In this document: positions 44,800 to 52,595 of the stretch, in pieces
Numbering within the stretch: the stretch's first letter is position 1
Layout: every line of letters begins with the position of its first letter
Source of the DNA: an uncultured Candidatus Saccharibacteria bacterium
GTDB lineage: Bacteria; Patescibacteriota; Saccharimonadia; Saccharimonadales; Saccharimonadaceae
DNA: 64,000 nt
Assembly: GCA_947367795.1 (NCBI GenBank)
Contig: CANBER010000002.1
Location: 1-64,000, forward strand
Direction: 5' to 3'
Notes under the pieces: model-generated
Databases searched by the model: none
What the model saw: only the letters and a program-made list of their open reading frames with translations
Told to the model about the DNA's origin: nothing
Position numbers and translations under genes: made by a program

Positions 44800-44969
44800 G
44801 TTTATATTTTAGCATATTTTTGTAGGATTGAAGCAAAAGCAGCACGTTAATCGGAGAATGTATTAATAAGTGGCTGATTTTGTAAAATAAATTAGGCATA
44901 ATTTAGCTATTGGGAACAGGACAGGACCGGACCTCGAATGTTATAGACACCGCCCTCTTTTTTGAGCAT

Positions 44970-45401
44970 CTAAATTCCGAAGAGGAATTTGAGCCATTGT
45001 TCAAAGTTGCTGGTAGCGGTAGTCGTAACAGAGGGCGTAGGAACGACACCTGATGACGGCAAGTCAGTTGACTCGGAATTCTTGGAAAGGTAGACCATGG
45101 TCTCTCCGGGGAGCATTTTGCCTTGATATTTGCGTGCGGCTAGCTCTTGATATTCTTTAGAGAGGTAATATTCGTTTTCGAGTTCGAGGGTTTCAACTTC
45201 GAGTTCGAGGAGGGCTTTTTCGCGCTCGCGGTTCATGAGTTCCTGTGCGAGCACCCAGTTGCGCGACATTGAGCTAATTGCTCCCCAAGTCCAGATCAGG
45301 CACAGGGCGAGTGCGATAAATAAAATCACATTATCAAAAACGAAGAGGTCGTGTTTCAGCCAATACTGAGTTTTGCGCAGCTTCGTTTTTAACTCGCCCA
45401 T
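44970..45401 (-). CDS. FtsB/DivIC-like septum formation initiator
   Basis: A 143-residue single-pass protein with a short cytoplasmic N terminus, helix DNVILFIALALCLIWTWGA, a coiled coil (REREKALLELEVETLELENEYYLSKEYQELAA) and the family-typical end ARKYQGKMLPGETMVYL. It should act in the FtsL/FtsB/FtsQ divisome subcomplex. A Pro/Ser/Thr spacer and a final WLKFLFGI follow. TACAAT lies 6 nt before the ATG. Confidence 0.82.
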   Translation of the reverse strand: MGELKTKLRKTQYWLKHDLFVFDNVILFIALALCLIWTWGAISSMSRNWVLAQELMNREREKALLELEVETLELENEYYLSKEYQELAARKYQGKMLPGETMVYLSKNSESTDLPSSGVVPTPSVTTTATSNFEQWLKFLFGI

Positions 45402-45437
45402 GCCTATATTGTACCATACGTTTTACAGGTGATATGG

Positions 45438-45533
45438 TATAATATACTCAAATGCGGGCGTAGCAGATTCTGACGAATCTCTACCTGCGCATTTTCGGAA
45501 AAGGTAATGCAAGCATTCCTTTTTCGCTCAAAT
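45438..45533 (+). repeat. tRNA 5'-end duplication with inverted copy between promoter and tRNA-Met/Ile2
   Basis: TATAAT box at 45438-45443. CTCAAATGCGGGCGTAGC occurs exactly at 45447-45464 and again at 45527-45544, where it runs into the real tRNA. The first copy is followed by the stem AGATTC/GAATCT and then CTACCTGCGCATTT, an imperfect complement of the copy, so 45450-45494 folds into one long hairpin. A second hairpin (about 45496-45526, arms CGGAAAAGG and CCTTTTTCG) follows. No T arm follows the first copy. Confidence 0.8.
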
Positions 45534-45609
45534 GCGGGCGTAGCTCAGGGGTTAGAGCAGGCGGCTCATAACCGCTTGGTCGTTGGTTCGAACCCAACCG
45601 CCCGCACCA
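45534..45609 (+). tRNA. tRNA with CAT anticodon (Met elongator or Ile2)
   Basis: Cloverleaf with acceptor GCGGGCG/CGCCCGC, anticodon stem GCGG/CCGC with loop CTCATAA, T arm GTTGGTTCGAACCCAAC and encoded CCA. It lacks initiator features (no C1-A72-type mismatch or GGG/CCC in the anticodon stem). Elongator Met and lysidine-modified Ile2 cannot be told apart by eye; TilS is encoded in this window. Confidence 0.9.
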
Positions 45610-45636
45610 GACGAGAATATGATTGCATAAAAATCG

Positions 45637-45661
45637 CCCCCGTTTGTATAAACGGGGGTTT
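45637..45661 (+). terminator. Terminator after tRNA-Met/Ile2
   Basis: CCCCCGTTT-4 nt-AAACGGGGG hairpin followed by TTTGGTT. Confidence 0.85.
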
Positions 45662-45775
45662 GGTTGTGTGGTGAACAGGCTGAGCCGGTGGCTCCTACGC
45701 TGAACGATTTGGATAGGCAAGAACGATGCATTACCACATTTTGCAAAGTATAGTCAGTGCAAAAGTTGATTCGAC

Positions 45776-46102
45776 CTAAACGCCGAAATAGGCATTTTCT
45801 TTCTCACGTGCCACCCTTTCTCGTTCCTCTTTCTTCCACCTCTCTGAGGCTTCGATACCTCTTCTCTGGAGTTCCCCCTTTTCCTCGATATACTCGTCGA
45901 CAGCTTTGCGGATCTGATCTTCAGGGCACCCCTCGCGTTCAGCTATCACACGAAGCATTTTAATATCTTGAAAGATGCCGAGGCTCCACATAGGGATCTT
46001 GGGGGAAAGCTTGCCGGCTTTTCGAAGTTCATTGTACTCATTACTACAAATTGGGCAAACACTACTATTGGTAGAAATGTAACCGTGAATCTCGCACGTC
46101 AT
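45776..46102 (-). CDS. Small zinc-ribbon-like protein of unknown function
   Basis: A 108-residue protein with an N-terminal CEIH..CPIC pattern (Cys3, His6, Cys16, Cys19), which could bind one zinc ion, then a charged helical region ending REKENAYFGV. Good ribosome-binding site AAGGAGG. It sits downstream of the VirB6-like gene, separated by a 100-bp gap with its own promoter-like TACAAT. Function unknown. Confidence 0.6.
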   Translation of the reverse strand: MTCEIHGYISTNSSVCPICSNEYNELRKAGKLSPKIPMWSLGIFQDIKMLRVIAEREGCPEDQIRKAVDEYIEEKGELQRRGIEASERWKKEERERVAREKENAYFGV

Positions 46103-46201
46103 ACTCCATATTCCTCCTTTCAGAAATCAAGCTCATGTGCATTATGAAGGTACAATAGTGTTTATTATATGGCAAGTGAGCTAGCTTCGCAAGCATGGAC
46201 A

Positions 46202-49200
46202 CTATGGATGATGTGGAACACGTATCTTTCGACCTTCATTGACGATTTCTTGTAAACGTTTCTGAGTCTCCTGATTTATAGGTCTAGTTCTATCTCGTAG
46301 TGTCGCTTGTGCTAAGAACATCAAGCCTTGACGATCATCTGCTGCGATTTCGCCTCTCTGCATGCCAGCGAGAATGCGGCCGTACTCGGCATCTCCAGCA
46401 TCTCGGAAGCGCGCTACGTCGTTAGAGTTAACGGCTTGAATACTGCTGATCTTAGATAGGTCACCTTGACCGCTATGTATAGCATATTTCGCATTTAATA
46501 TTTTCTGCATATCCGTAACGACATCATTCTTGACGTCTAGCTTCTCCTTGTTGTCTATGACGTCCCGAGCAGTCGACTCAAGCTTCCTGAATTCGTCCTC
46601 CTTAAGCTTACCATCTCTCACAGCCTGGATGTAATTTGCGCGAGTATTGTCATCCGAGGCTGCCAACCTAGCCGCACTAAGGCTGGAAATCCCACGATAG
46701 TCATATTCCGAGTTCGAGTATCCAGTGACGTTACCGTTATCATCAGTTACAGGGGTAATTTGATTCTGGCTCAGAGAAGCCCAATCCCCAGCAGCCAAAT
46801 CTTGGAAGTGATCGTGCATGCCACGATACTTACTCTTGAGCTCAGAGCCAGCGATATCGAACATGTCTCGTCCGGCGAATTCCAACGCCCTACGTGAGGC
46901 GGCCTGAGCATCGCCAGTTTGAGTGGAGGTATCGAGCTCGGCTTGACTAATGTTGCGGTTAATAGCTTGACGTCCTTTGTCATTTTTCGCCAGAAGACGT
47001 TGCGCCGCAAGTAGACGAATCTGAGCCGCGCGATCGTCAGGATTGGTACGTAGGGCGTTTAGAGCGTCCAAGTGCTCATTCTCCAGGTCTTTCTGGCGGT
47101 TGGCTACACCAGTAGTCTGGAGGATACTCATTTGGCCTTTGATGTCTGATTCATACTCACTCTGCTGGAGATTAGCAATAGCTTGGTCACGTTTAGCTGG
47201 ATCGAGAGTGCCATCTCCGCCATGCTCCGCCTTGATGTCTTCCATATCGATTGCACTGTACTGTGAAACCAGGCGCTGGCGACGGCGACGAGCGGCACCC
47301 GTCAGGCCAAGTCGCGAACGTAGGTCCCTACCAGCATCGATGCGGTCGACACCTCTCTTGGCGTTATGCATGCGAAGCCGTTTATCCGTATCTTGATAAA
47401 GGTCAGTTTTAGTAACAAGCTGTCGTAAATTCCCGCCCATGCGATTACCAAATTGGGAAATTTTTGCTCCAATATTTCCCATAGCGGCAAAAGATCCTTT
47501 GATCAGAGTAGGTACAAAGAAGAAAGGCACGCTTTGAAGTAGGATTGCAACCAAGTTGAAAAAGAAGTTATTATTGCCATTACGCAGCAGAATAGATGAG
47601 GCGAGTTTACCTCCTCCGGTCAGAATGCTGCAAATTGGGTAAACCATCAGAAGTGCAACGAACATTCTCTTCCATTGATCAAAGAATTTTTTGGTATTTG
47701 GTAAGGCATAGCATATGATCGCTAGTGGACTCAGCGTAACTAAAATTATAATACCAGCTTGGCGCGCACCGAGGAGAACGAAATATACAATGATTCCTAT
47801 CATAGCAGAAATGAACGCCAAGATAAGCGGCAACACAAGAAATTCTCCAAAATGAAACGCTGCCAAGGCTCCAACTCCTAATAAGGCTCCAGTGCCAAGT
47901 GTTCCAATTAGGCCAGTCATAATCGATCCAAAATCGAACTGTCCATTGCCGACCACCTTTGAAGCAATCCCCTCAAAGAGATTGTCCAAGGTTCCACCGA
48001 CAATATTCGACACATCAATTGCAAGCTGACACAGATAGAATGATACGTTTACCAATATTGCTACCATGATAAGTGTAGGTAGAGTCTTTTTAATACCATA
48101 GTTACTGACACCGATGCCGGTGACCTGGGATAGGATGATGATGAGTAGCATTATGATGAAAACTATGTTGGTAAAATTGCGGAATTCTGTCCAAGCCTGA
48201 TAGGTGCCACTATTGCTTTCAGCGCTGACGTCATCTTTGTTGACTTCAAGGAAGCTCTGTTTTGTGAATTCATACATGCCTTGGGTAGTTTGCCCTACGG
48301 CTAGTGCTACTGGACAAACAATCCAACCCAATGATGATGCACCCTTGAAGCAAGCCTCCAAATCACTATCAGTGCTGCCAGTAGTTCCTTCGGAAGCACT
48401 ATCGCCAATATTACCGATGTCAGACCCCTCCACAAATTCGCCGCCTTTATATTCATTAAGCTTAGCTATTAGATCATCAAAAGTCATAGGCGTACCGTCA
48501 AAATAACGTTGAGCGTTTATGCTAGGTACGCTTCCTCCTACGTGTTGTGTAGGTCTGATATAACATTCAGCATAAGCACCGACATCCTTACTATATATTC
48601 TTGCTGCAATAAATCCTGCTGCTTTTGCTAGAGCCGTAGTATCCGAGTCGAGATTACAGCCGTAGCTCTCTATCTTGAAATAATTTTCGAGATAATACTG
48701 ATATAAAGTGGCCCTATCTGCCGCGTTAAAACGCACATTGGTATGATATTTATATTTTCCCCCACTCAGGTAATCTATAGCTCTCACGGCAGCACTGCTG
48801 GAACTGTTAGAGCCCATGTTGGAAGTATCTAGAGCATATGTAGTGGACGAGTCGGGGTCATTGGTATATTCTATATCTTTTTGAAGAACGTAGTTTCCCT
48901 TATGACTACGATTAAAAATATCCCCGTATATGTCAGCAACAAGTTTTTTCCATTCAGTATTTTGATCAAACTCGATCACTTGACCGCAGCCACCATTAGA
49001 AATCCCCCAATCCGGATTACAGTCAATCTTAACTTTATTGGGCTCAAGGATTAAATCTGCCAAAACCTTCGCATTAGAGTATCGCCCTCCGCCCGTTGAA
49101 GTGTAGTATGAGACGTCAAGTTTATCAGAAAGGATCTTACCATCTACGACCTCGGCCGCACACAACTGGATCTCGTGCGTAATCGAAGCATCATTTTTAT

Positions 49201-49666
49201 GTACTGCATGAAAAGACGCGCAAGCTTTGCTATCTTGAGAACCTTGAGGTGCAATATACCCCATATGAGTCAGAAAGTCAGAGATAGCTTGATTGTTGGT
49301 AGCGGTATTTGCAGTCGATGGTATCCCTCCAATGTATCGGTCTGCTGCTGTCTGGATTAATTGCGAGCATGCCACTTTATCTCCATTCGCGCCATTAAGA
49401 CCAGTGGGCAATGGATTACCCATGCCACCCGTAATGCTTAGGATTTGTTGAGAGCGATATTGATTTAGAGTTACTTCAGCCTTCATATTTCCGTTAACAT
49501 AGCAGTCGTAAATCCCGTTATACAACGCATAATCATACAGTTTATCGAGACCACTTTCCGGTGCCGCAGACGCTGGCGAGATATTGATGATACTGCCCAC
49601 AATTGCACTAATGATGAAACCGGCTACGGCCCCAACCGTGATTCGAATTCGTGTTTTATTCTGCAT
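46202..49666 (-). CDS. VirB6/TrbL-like polytopic membrane protein with signal peptide and long cytoplasmic tail
   Basis: A 1154-residue protein. The ATG at 49666 follows GGAGGAAG and gives a signal peptide (VGAVAGFIISAIVGSI, ending SPASAAP). Residues about 35-460 are extracytoplasmic with scattered cysteines; residues about 490-760 hold six or more membrane helices with the LLGARQAGIIILVTLSPLAI phrase typical of VirB6/TrbL proteins; the last 380 residues are charged and helical (RGVDRIDAGRDLRSRLG onward). Such channels serve type IV secretion or DNA uptake. No VirB4, VirD4 or relaxase is in the window. Its start overlaps the preceding gene by 11 bp. Confidence 0.7.
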   Translation of the reverse strand: MQNKTRIRITVGAVAGFIISAIVGSIINISPASAAPESGLDKLYDYALYNGIYDCYVNGNMKAEVTLNQYRSQQILSITGGMGNPLPTGLNGANGDKVACSQLIQTAADRYIGGIPSTANTATNNQAISDFLTHMGYIAPQGSQDSKACASFHAVHKNDASITHEIQLCAAEVVDGKILSDKLDVSYYTSTGGGRYSNAKVLADLILEPNKVKIDCNPDWGISNGGCGQVIEFDQNTEWKKLVADIYGDIFNRSHKGNYVLQKDIEYTNDPDSSTTYALDTSNMGSNSSSSAAVRAIDYLSGGKYKYHTNVRFNAADRATLYQYYLENYFKIESYGCNLDSDTTALAKAAGFIAARIYSKDVGAYAECYIRPTQHVGGSVPSINAQRYFDGTPMTFDDLIAKLNEYKGGEFVEGSDIGNIGDSASEGTTGSTDSDLEACFKGASSLGWIVCPVALAVGQTTQGMYEFTKQSFLEVNKDDVSAESNSGTYQAWTEFRNFTNIVFIIMLLIIILSQVTGIGVSNYGIKKTLPTLIMVAILVNVSFYLCQLAIDVSNIVGGTLDNLFEGIASKVVGNGQFDFGSIMTGLIGTLGTGALLGVGALAAFHFGEFLVLPLILAFISAMIGIIVYFVLLGARQAGIIILVTLSPLAIICYALPNTKKFFDQWKRMFVALLMVYPICSILTGGGKLASSILLRNGNNNFFFNLVAILLQSVPFFFVPTLIKGSFAAMGNIGAKISQFGNRMGGNLRQLVTKTDLYQDTDKRLRMHNAKRGVDRIDAGRDLRSRLGLTGAARRRRQRLVSQYSAIDMEDIKAEHGGDGTLDPAKRDQAIANLQQSEYESDIKGQMSILQTTGVANRQKDLENEHLDALNALRTNPDDRAAQIRLLAAQRLLAKNDKGRQAINRNISQAELDTSTQTGDAQAASRRALEFAGRDMFDIAGSELKSKYRGMHDHFQDLAAGDWASLSQNQITPVTDDNGNVTGYSNSEYDYRGISSLSAARLAASDDNTRANYIQAVRDGKLKEDEFRKLESTARDVIDNKEKLDVKNDVVTDMQKILNAKYAIHSGQGDLSKISSIQAVNSNDVARFRDAGDAEYGRILAGMQRGEIAADDRQGLMFLAQATLRDRTRPINQETQKRLQEIVNEGRKIRVPHHP

Positions 49667-50852
49667 TTTCTTCCTCCGGATCAACAATTGGATTTTTGAT
49701 TTGGGCATTAATCCACCAACAATTTTGCACCAGTTTCTGTTTGGCATCACTCAAAATTTGATCCGCGGCTTGCTTCGAAGTGTCAAAGCTTTGCTGAAGG
49801 GCATAGAGTTCTTCATCGGCGGCTAAATTATCAGCGCATGTTTCATCTAGCTGATCACCGTGTAGGCAACCACGACGGTTATATAGTGCGAAAGTTTCGG
49901 ACAGTGTACGATACTGATTTGTGCGGTGGTAGGAATATTCCTCGGCGCTCAGACTGTCTACAACATTGTATTTCTCATAGAAATCTGTCAAAAACTTGTC
50001 CACACCGGTTTGGCTTGAGGACAAATATCTATTTAAAATTTGCTCGTCCGTTGGATCTCTCAGCTGCCGATAAGTATTAATGAAATTGAATGTACGTTGG
50101 TATTCTTTGAGGGTGCGGACGAGGTATGGGTTAGCCTGGTCGCCACTGGTGTAAGTCTCCATTACTTTAGTCAGCAGTTCATTTGATGTGGTCCAATACG
50201 ATGAATCTGAGCCGCCGTCTTCCAGCTGGTGATCTAGTTGGTAAGCTTTGTCGCTACGATACTCTCCCGTGAGTTCGTTACTAGAAGAGCCTTGCAGGAG
50301 ATAGGTTGCGAAACGATCAAAAGTTTCCGTACTTGATGCGTTGGATGACTGCCCATCTTTACCTCCGCCAAGCAAGACTACAACCCCCACCAACATAACA
50401 ACAATTATAATGATGACAGCAAGAAGAATCCATTTTAAGCTTTTCTTGGATTTGGGATTGATTTCTTTCCTCAATACAATATCGCCCGTTTCAGCAGAAA
50501 AAGTTTGGGTGGGGTGATGGCTAACGAAGGGATGCGCTGTACCACTGACAGGCTCGACCACACTACCAGAGGACGTAGCGCTTCTCGCTGAAGCCTGCGT
50601 CGGATCGGGGGGCGGGGCGATATTAGCCGAAGTGATTGGTTGAGAAACGGGTGTCGCCGGGGCCACAGCTTCATTATTAGCTGGCGCACTAAGGGGCATG
50701 TCAGGAGAGGACCCAGGACCAACTGCAGGGGATGACGGCAGTGCCACAGGAGTCGGCGAAGAAGTTTGAGGGTCAGGTCCGGTAGAAGCTGCAGGCATAG
50801 ACTGCGTTGCGGCTCCAGACGGCTCAGTTGTATTACCTTGACCACTATCCAT
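49656..50852 (-). CDS. Proline-rich single-pass membrane protein paired with the VirB6-like gene
   Basis: A 398-residue protein with a Pro/Ser/Ala-rich disordered N terminus (about 1-140), a basic NPKSKKSLK stop, one membrane helix (WILLAVIIIIVVMLVGVVVLL) and a helical extracytoplasmic domain with two cysteines. The ATG at 50852 is chosen because TATAAT lies 7 nt upstream (50860-50865); the frame is open further upstream but that part precedes the promoter. Same layout as 43927-44799. It overlaps the VirB6-like gene and probably works with it. Confidence 0.62.
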   Translation of the reverse strand: MDSGQGNTTEPSGAATQSMPAASTGPDPQTSSPTPVALPSSPAVGPGSSPDMPLSAPANNEAVAPATPVSQPITSANIAPPPDPTQASARSATSSGSVVEPVSGTAHPFVSHHPTQTFSAETGDIVLRKEINPKSKKSLKWILLAVIIIIVVMLVGVVVLLGGGKDGQSSNASSTETFDRFATYLLQGSSSNELTGEYRSDKAYQLDHQLEDGGSDSSYWTTSNELLTKVMETYTSGDQANPYLVRTLKEYQRTFNFINTYRQLRDPTDEQILNRYLSSSQTGVDKFLTDFYEKYNVVDSLSAEEYSYHRTNQYRTLSETFALYNRRGCLHGDQLDETCADNLAADEELYALQQSFDTSKQAADQILSDAKQKLVQNCWWINAQIKNPIVDPEEENAE

Positions 50853-50904
50853 AGTATATATTATATCACAAGCAGTTTGAAAATAAGAAATTTTACGTGC
50901 CACC

Positions 50905-50936
50905 CAAAAATCCCCTCCGTCGGGAAGGGATTTTTG
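50905..50936. terminator. Bidirectional terminator-like hairpin
   Basis: AAAAATCCC (50906-50914) pairs with GGGATTTTT (50927-50935); A and T runs on both sides allow termination in either direction. Confidence 0.7.
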
Positions 50937-50989
50937 ACAAAACATTAGAGCGGTCAAGGATAATAAGAGCTATCCTAATCATCCGCCTC

Positions 50990-51017
50990 CCCCTGCAGGG
51001 CCGAAGCCCTGCAGGGG
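50990..51017 (-). other. 12-bp perfect hairpin with UUCG loop after the LPSTG gene
   Basis: CCCCTGCAGGGC pairs perfectly with GCCCTGCAGGGG. On the mRNA strand the loop reads C-UUCG-G, the extra-stable tetraloop. No U run follows, so it looks like a protective 3' end structure or half of a two-part terminator with the hairpin at 50905-50936. Confidence 0.65.
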
Positions 51018-51025
51018 AGAGTGGT

Positions 51026-52420
51026 TTAGCGCAACTGGCGGCGGCTAGCAATGTAGTAGCCAGCAGCAGTTACGATTGAGCCGGTAGCGATGACGCCGCC
51101 TGCAACAACTTCTGGACCAGTGCTTGGTAACTCCTTAGGAGTTTCCGGGTTTTCCGGAGTTGGTTCATCCGGTTGTTCTGGAGTTGGTGGGGTTGGTTCA
51201 TCCGGTTTGTTCTCACAGACCTTGTTGAGGTGCACGCGAGCATAATCCTGAATGGTCTTCGTACCGACACCAGCACGACCCCAGTTTACCATAGTGTTAG
51301 AACCACAAGCCAAGTTATCATCAACGACTTCCACCTGGAAGCGAATGATAGCGTTGGAGCCAGCAGTATATCCACCAATATTTACACCCTGATTGACAAG
51401 ATAGTCATGAGTGAAGGTAGCACCGCTAGGATGGTTAGCATTGTAAAGTTTGGCCGAACCGCTGATATAACGCAGGTTGGATGGCAAAACGTCACGAATG
51501 CTGACGCCCATCTGGGTTTTGTTGCTAGTGTTCTTGTACTCGATCTGGAATTCGACTTTGTCGCCAACCTTGGCTTCAACAGTGTCTTTCCAAGTGCGAT
51601 CGGCGTCACCGACGACACGAGCTTTCTTTTCTACAGTATATTCGTAATCAAAGACCGCTTTGACTTCGATGGTCACGTAATTGATGTATTTATAACATCC
51701 AGGAACATCACCGTCGAGGCCGTTGTAGCCGATCTTAGTCCACTCATCGGCAACGTTGCCGGTAGGATTACCTTGGTTGACGATGCTATTGGTGAGCTTG
51801 ACGCCAGCACCACTAGCGTAGTTACCGTTCTCAAGCAGAGCGGAGCCATCAACGTACTCAAGATGGAATGGAGTGTCGTTGTTGTAGAAAGTCACATCAT
51901 CGACATAACCATCTTTCTCACGAGCATTGTCGGCTTTCAGCCAACCATTGACCGTAACGTTTTTGGAGGCAGTTTGAGGAACGTAGAAGCGCACCTGAGT
52001 GTTCTTCGCGACGTTACCCTCTTCCTCGCCGTAAGGGTTATTGTTGTGAACGTAGAGACGGACGACATAGGTCTTGCCATCTTCGACCGAGATCTTATCG
52101 CCTTCCCAGACGTTGGCGGCACCTTGGTTGGTTCCAGCGACACGAGCGCCAACGAAGTTGGTCTCGTTGCGGAGGGTGCCTTGAGGGATGGGCTTGCCAT
52201 CATGAGTGTTTTTGTACCACTCGTAGTCAGAATCTTTGAGGACGATGGAGTTGAAGGTGATATCACCTTTCTTCCAGCTACCGTCATTGATCTGCTCTAA
52301 CGAGTAGGTCGGGCGGACATTCCAGTCAGCCGCTTTGACCAGCGATGGAATCGCCGCTACACCCACGAGAGCTGCAGTGGTCGCAGCTACCGCGAGGGTA
52401 GATTTGATTGCTGTTTTCAT
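51026..52420 (-). CDS. Sortase-anchored (LPSTG) surface protein with a DUF11-type domain
   Basis: A 464-residue surface protein: signal peptide (AVAATTAALVGVAAIPSLVKA), an extracellular beta-rich region, a DUF11-like domain (DTVEAKVGDKVEFQIEYKNTS..VLPSNLRYISGSA), a Pro/Glu spacer and a classical sorting signal LPSTGPE, hydrophobic stretch and RRQLR tail. The wall anchor implies a sortase elsewhere. Strong AAGGAG site and a very stable 3' hairpin suggest high expression. Likely a major surface or adhesion protein. Confidence 0.85.
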   Translation of the reverse strand: MKTAIKSTLAVAATTAALVGVAAIPSLVKAADWNVRPTYSLEQINDGSWKKGDITFNSIVLKDSDYEWYKNTHDGKPIPQGTLRNETNFVGARVAGTNQGAANVWEGDKISVEDGKTYVVRLYVHNNNPYGEEEGNVAKNTQVRFYVPQTASKNVTVNGWLKADNAREKDGYVDDVTFYNNDTPFHLEYVDGSALLENGNYASGAGVKLTNSIVNQGNPTGNVADEWTKIGYNGLDGDVPGCYKYINYVTIEVKAVFDYEYTVEKKARVVGDADRTWKDTVEAKVGDKVEFQIEYKNTSNKTQMGVSIRDVLPSNLRYISGSAKLYNANHPSGATFTHDYLVNQGVNIGGYTAGSNAIIRFQVEVVDDNLACGSNTMVNWGRAGVGTKTIQDYARVHLNKVCENKPDEPTPPTPEQPDEPTPENPETPKELPSTGPEVVAGGVIATGSIVTAAGYYIASRRQLR

Positions 52421-52557
52421 AGTAATCTCCTTAGATTATTAGATTTGTACGAACTAATTAAGTTTAATATTCAAATTAATATACTGGTCCTCGAGTTGTT
52501 AAACTGCGTCTGACCCACAACCGAATCATCTCAAACACAAGCTAGGTTTTGGGGCAT

Positions 52558-52580
52558 CCCGGGCAATGAAACCGCCCGGG
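52558..52580 (-). terminator. Hairpin after the 580-residue gene
   Basis: CCCGGGC/GCCCGGG stem with a 9-nt loop about 16 bp past the stop codon at 52596. No U run on the minus strand, so it is a weak terminator or a 3' stabiliser. Confidence 0.5.
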
Positions 52581-52595
52581 AAAATTGTCAATCAA

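Noticed and set aside
46202-49666. Complete type IV secretion or conjugation locus
   Set aside because: Only a VirB6-like protein and a single-pass partner are present; no VirB4, VirD4, relaxase or oriT signature.
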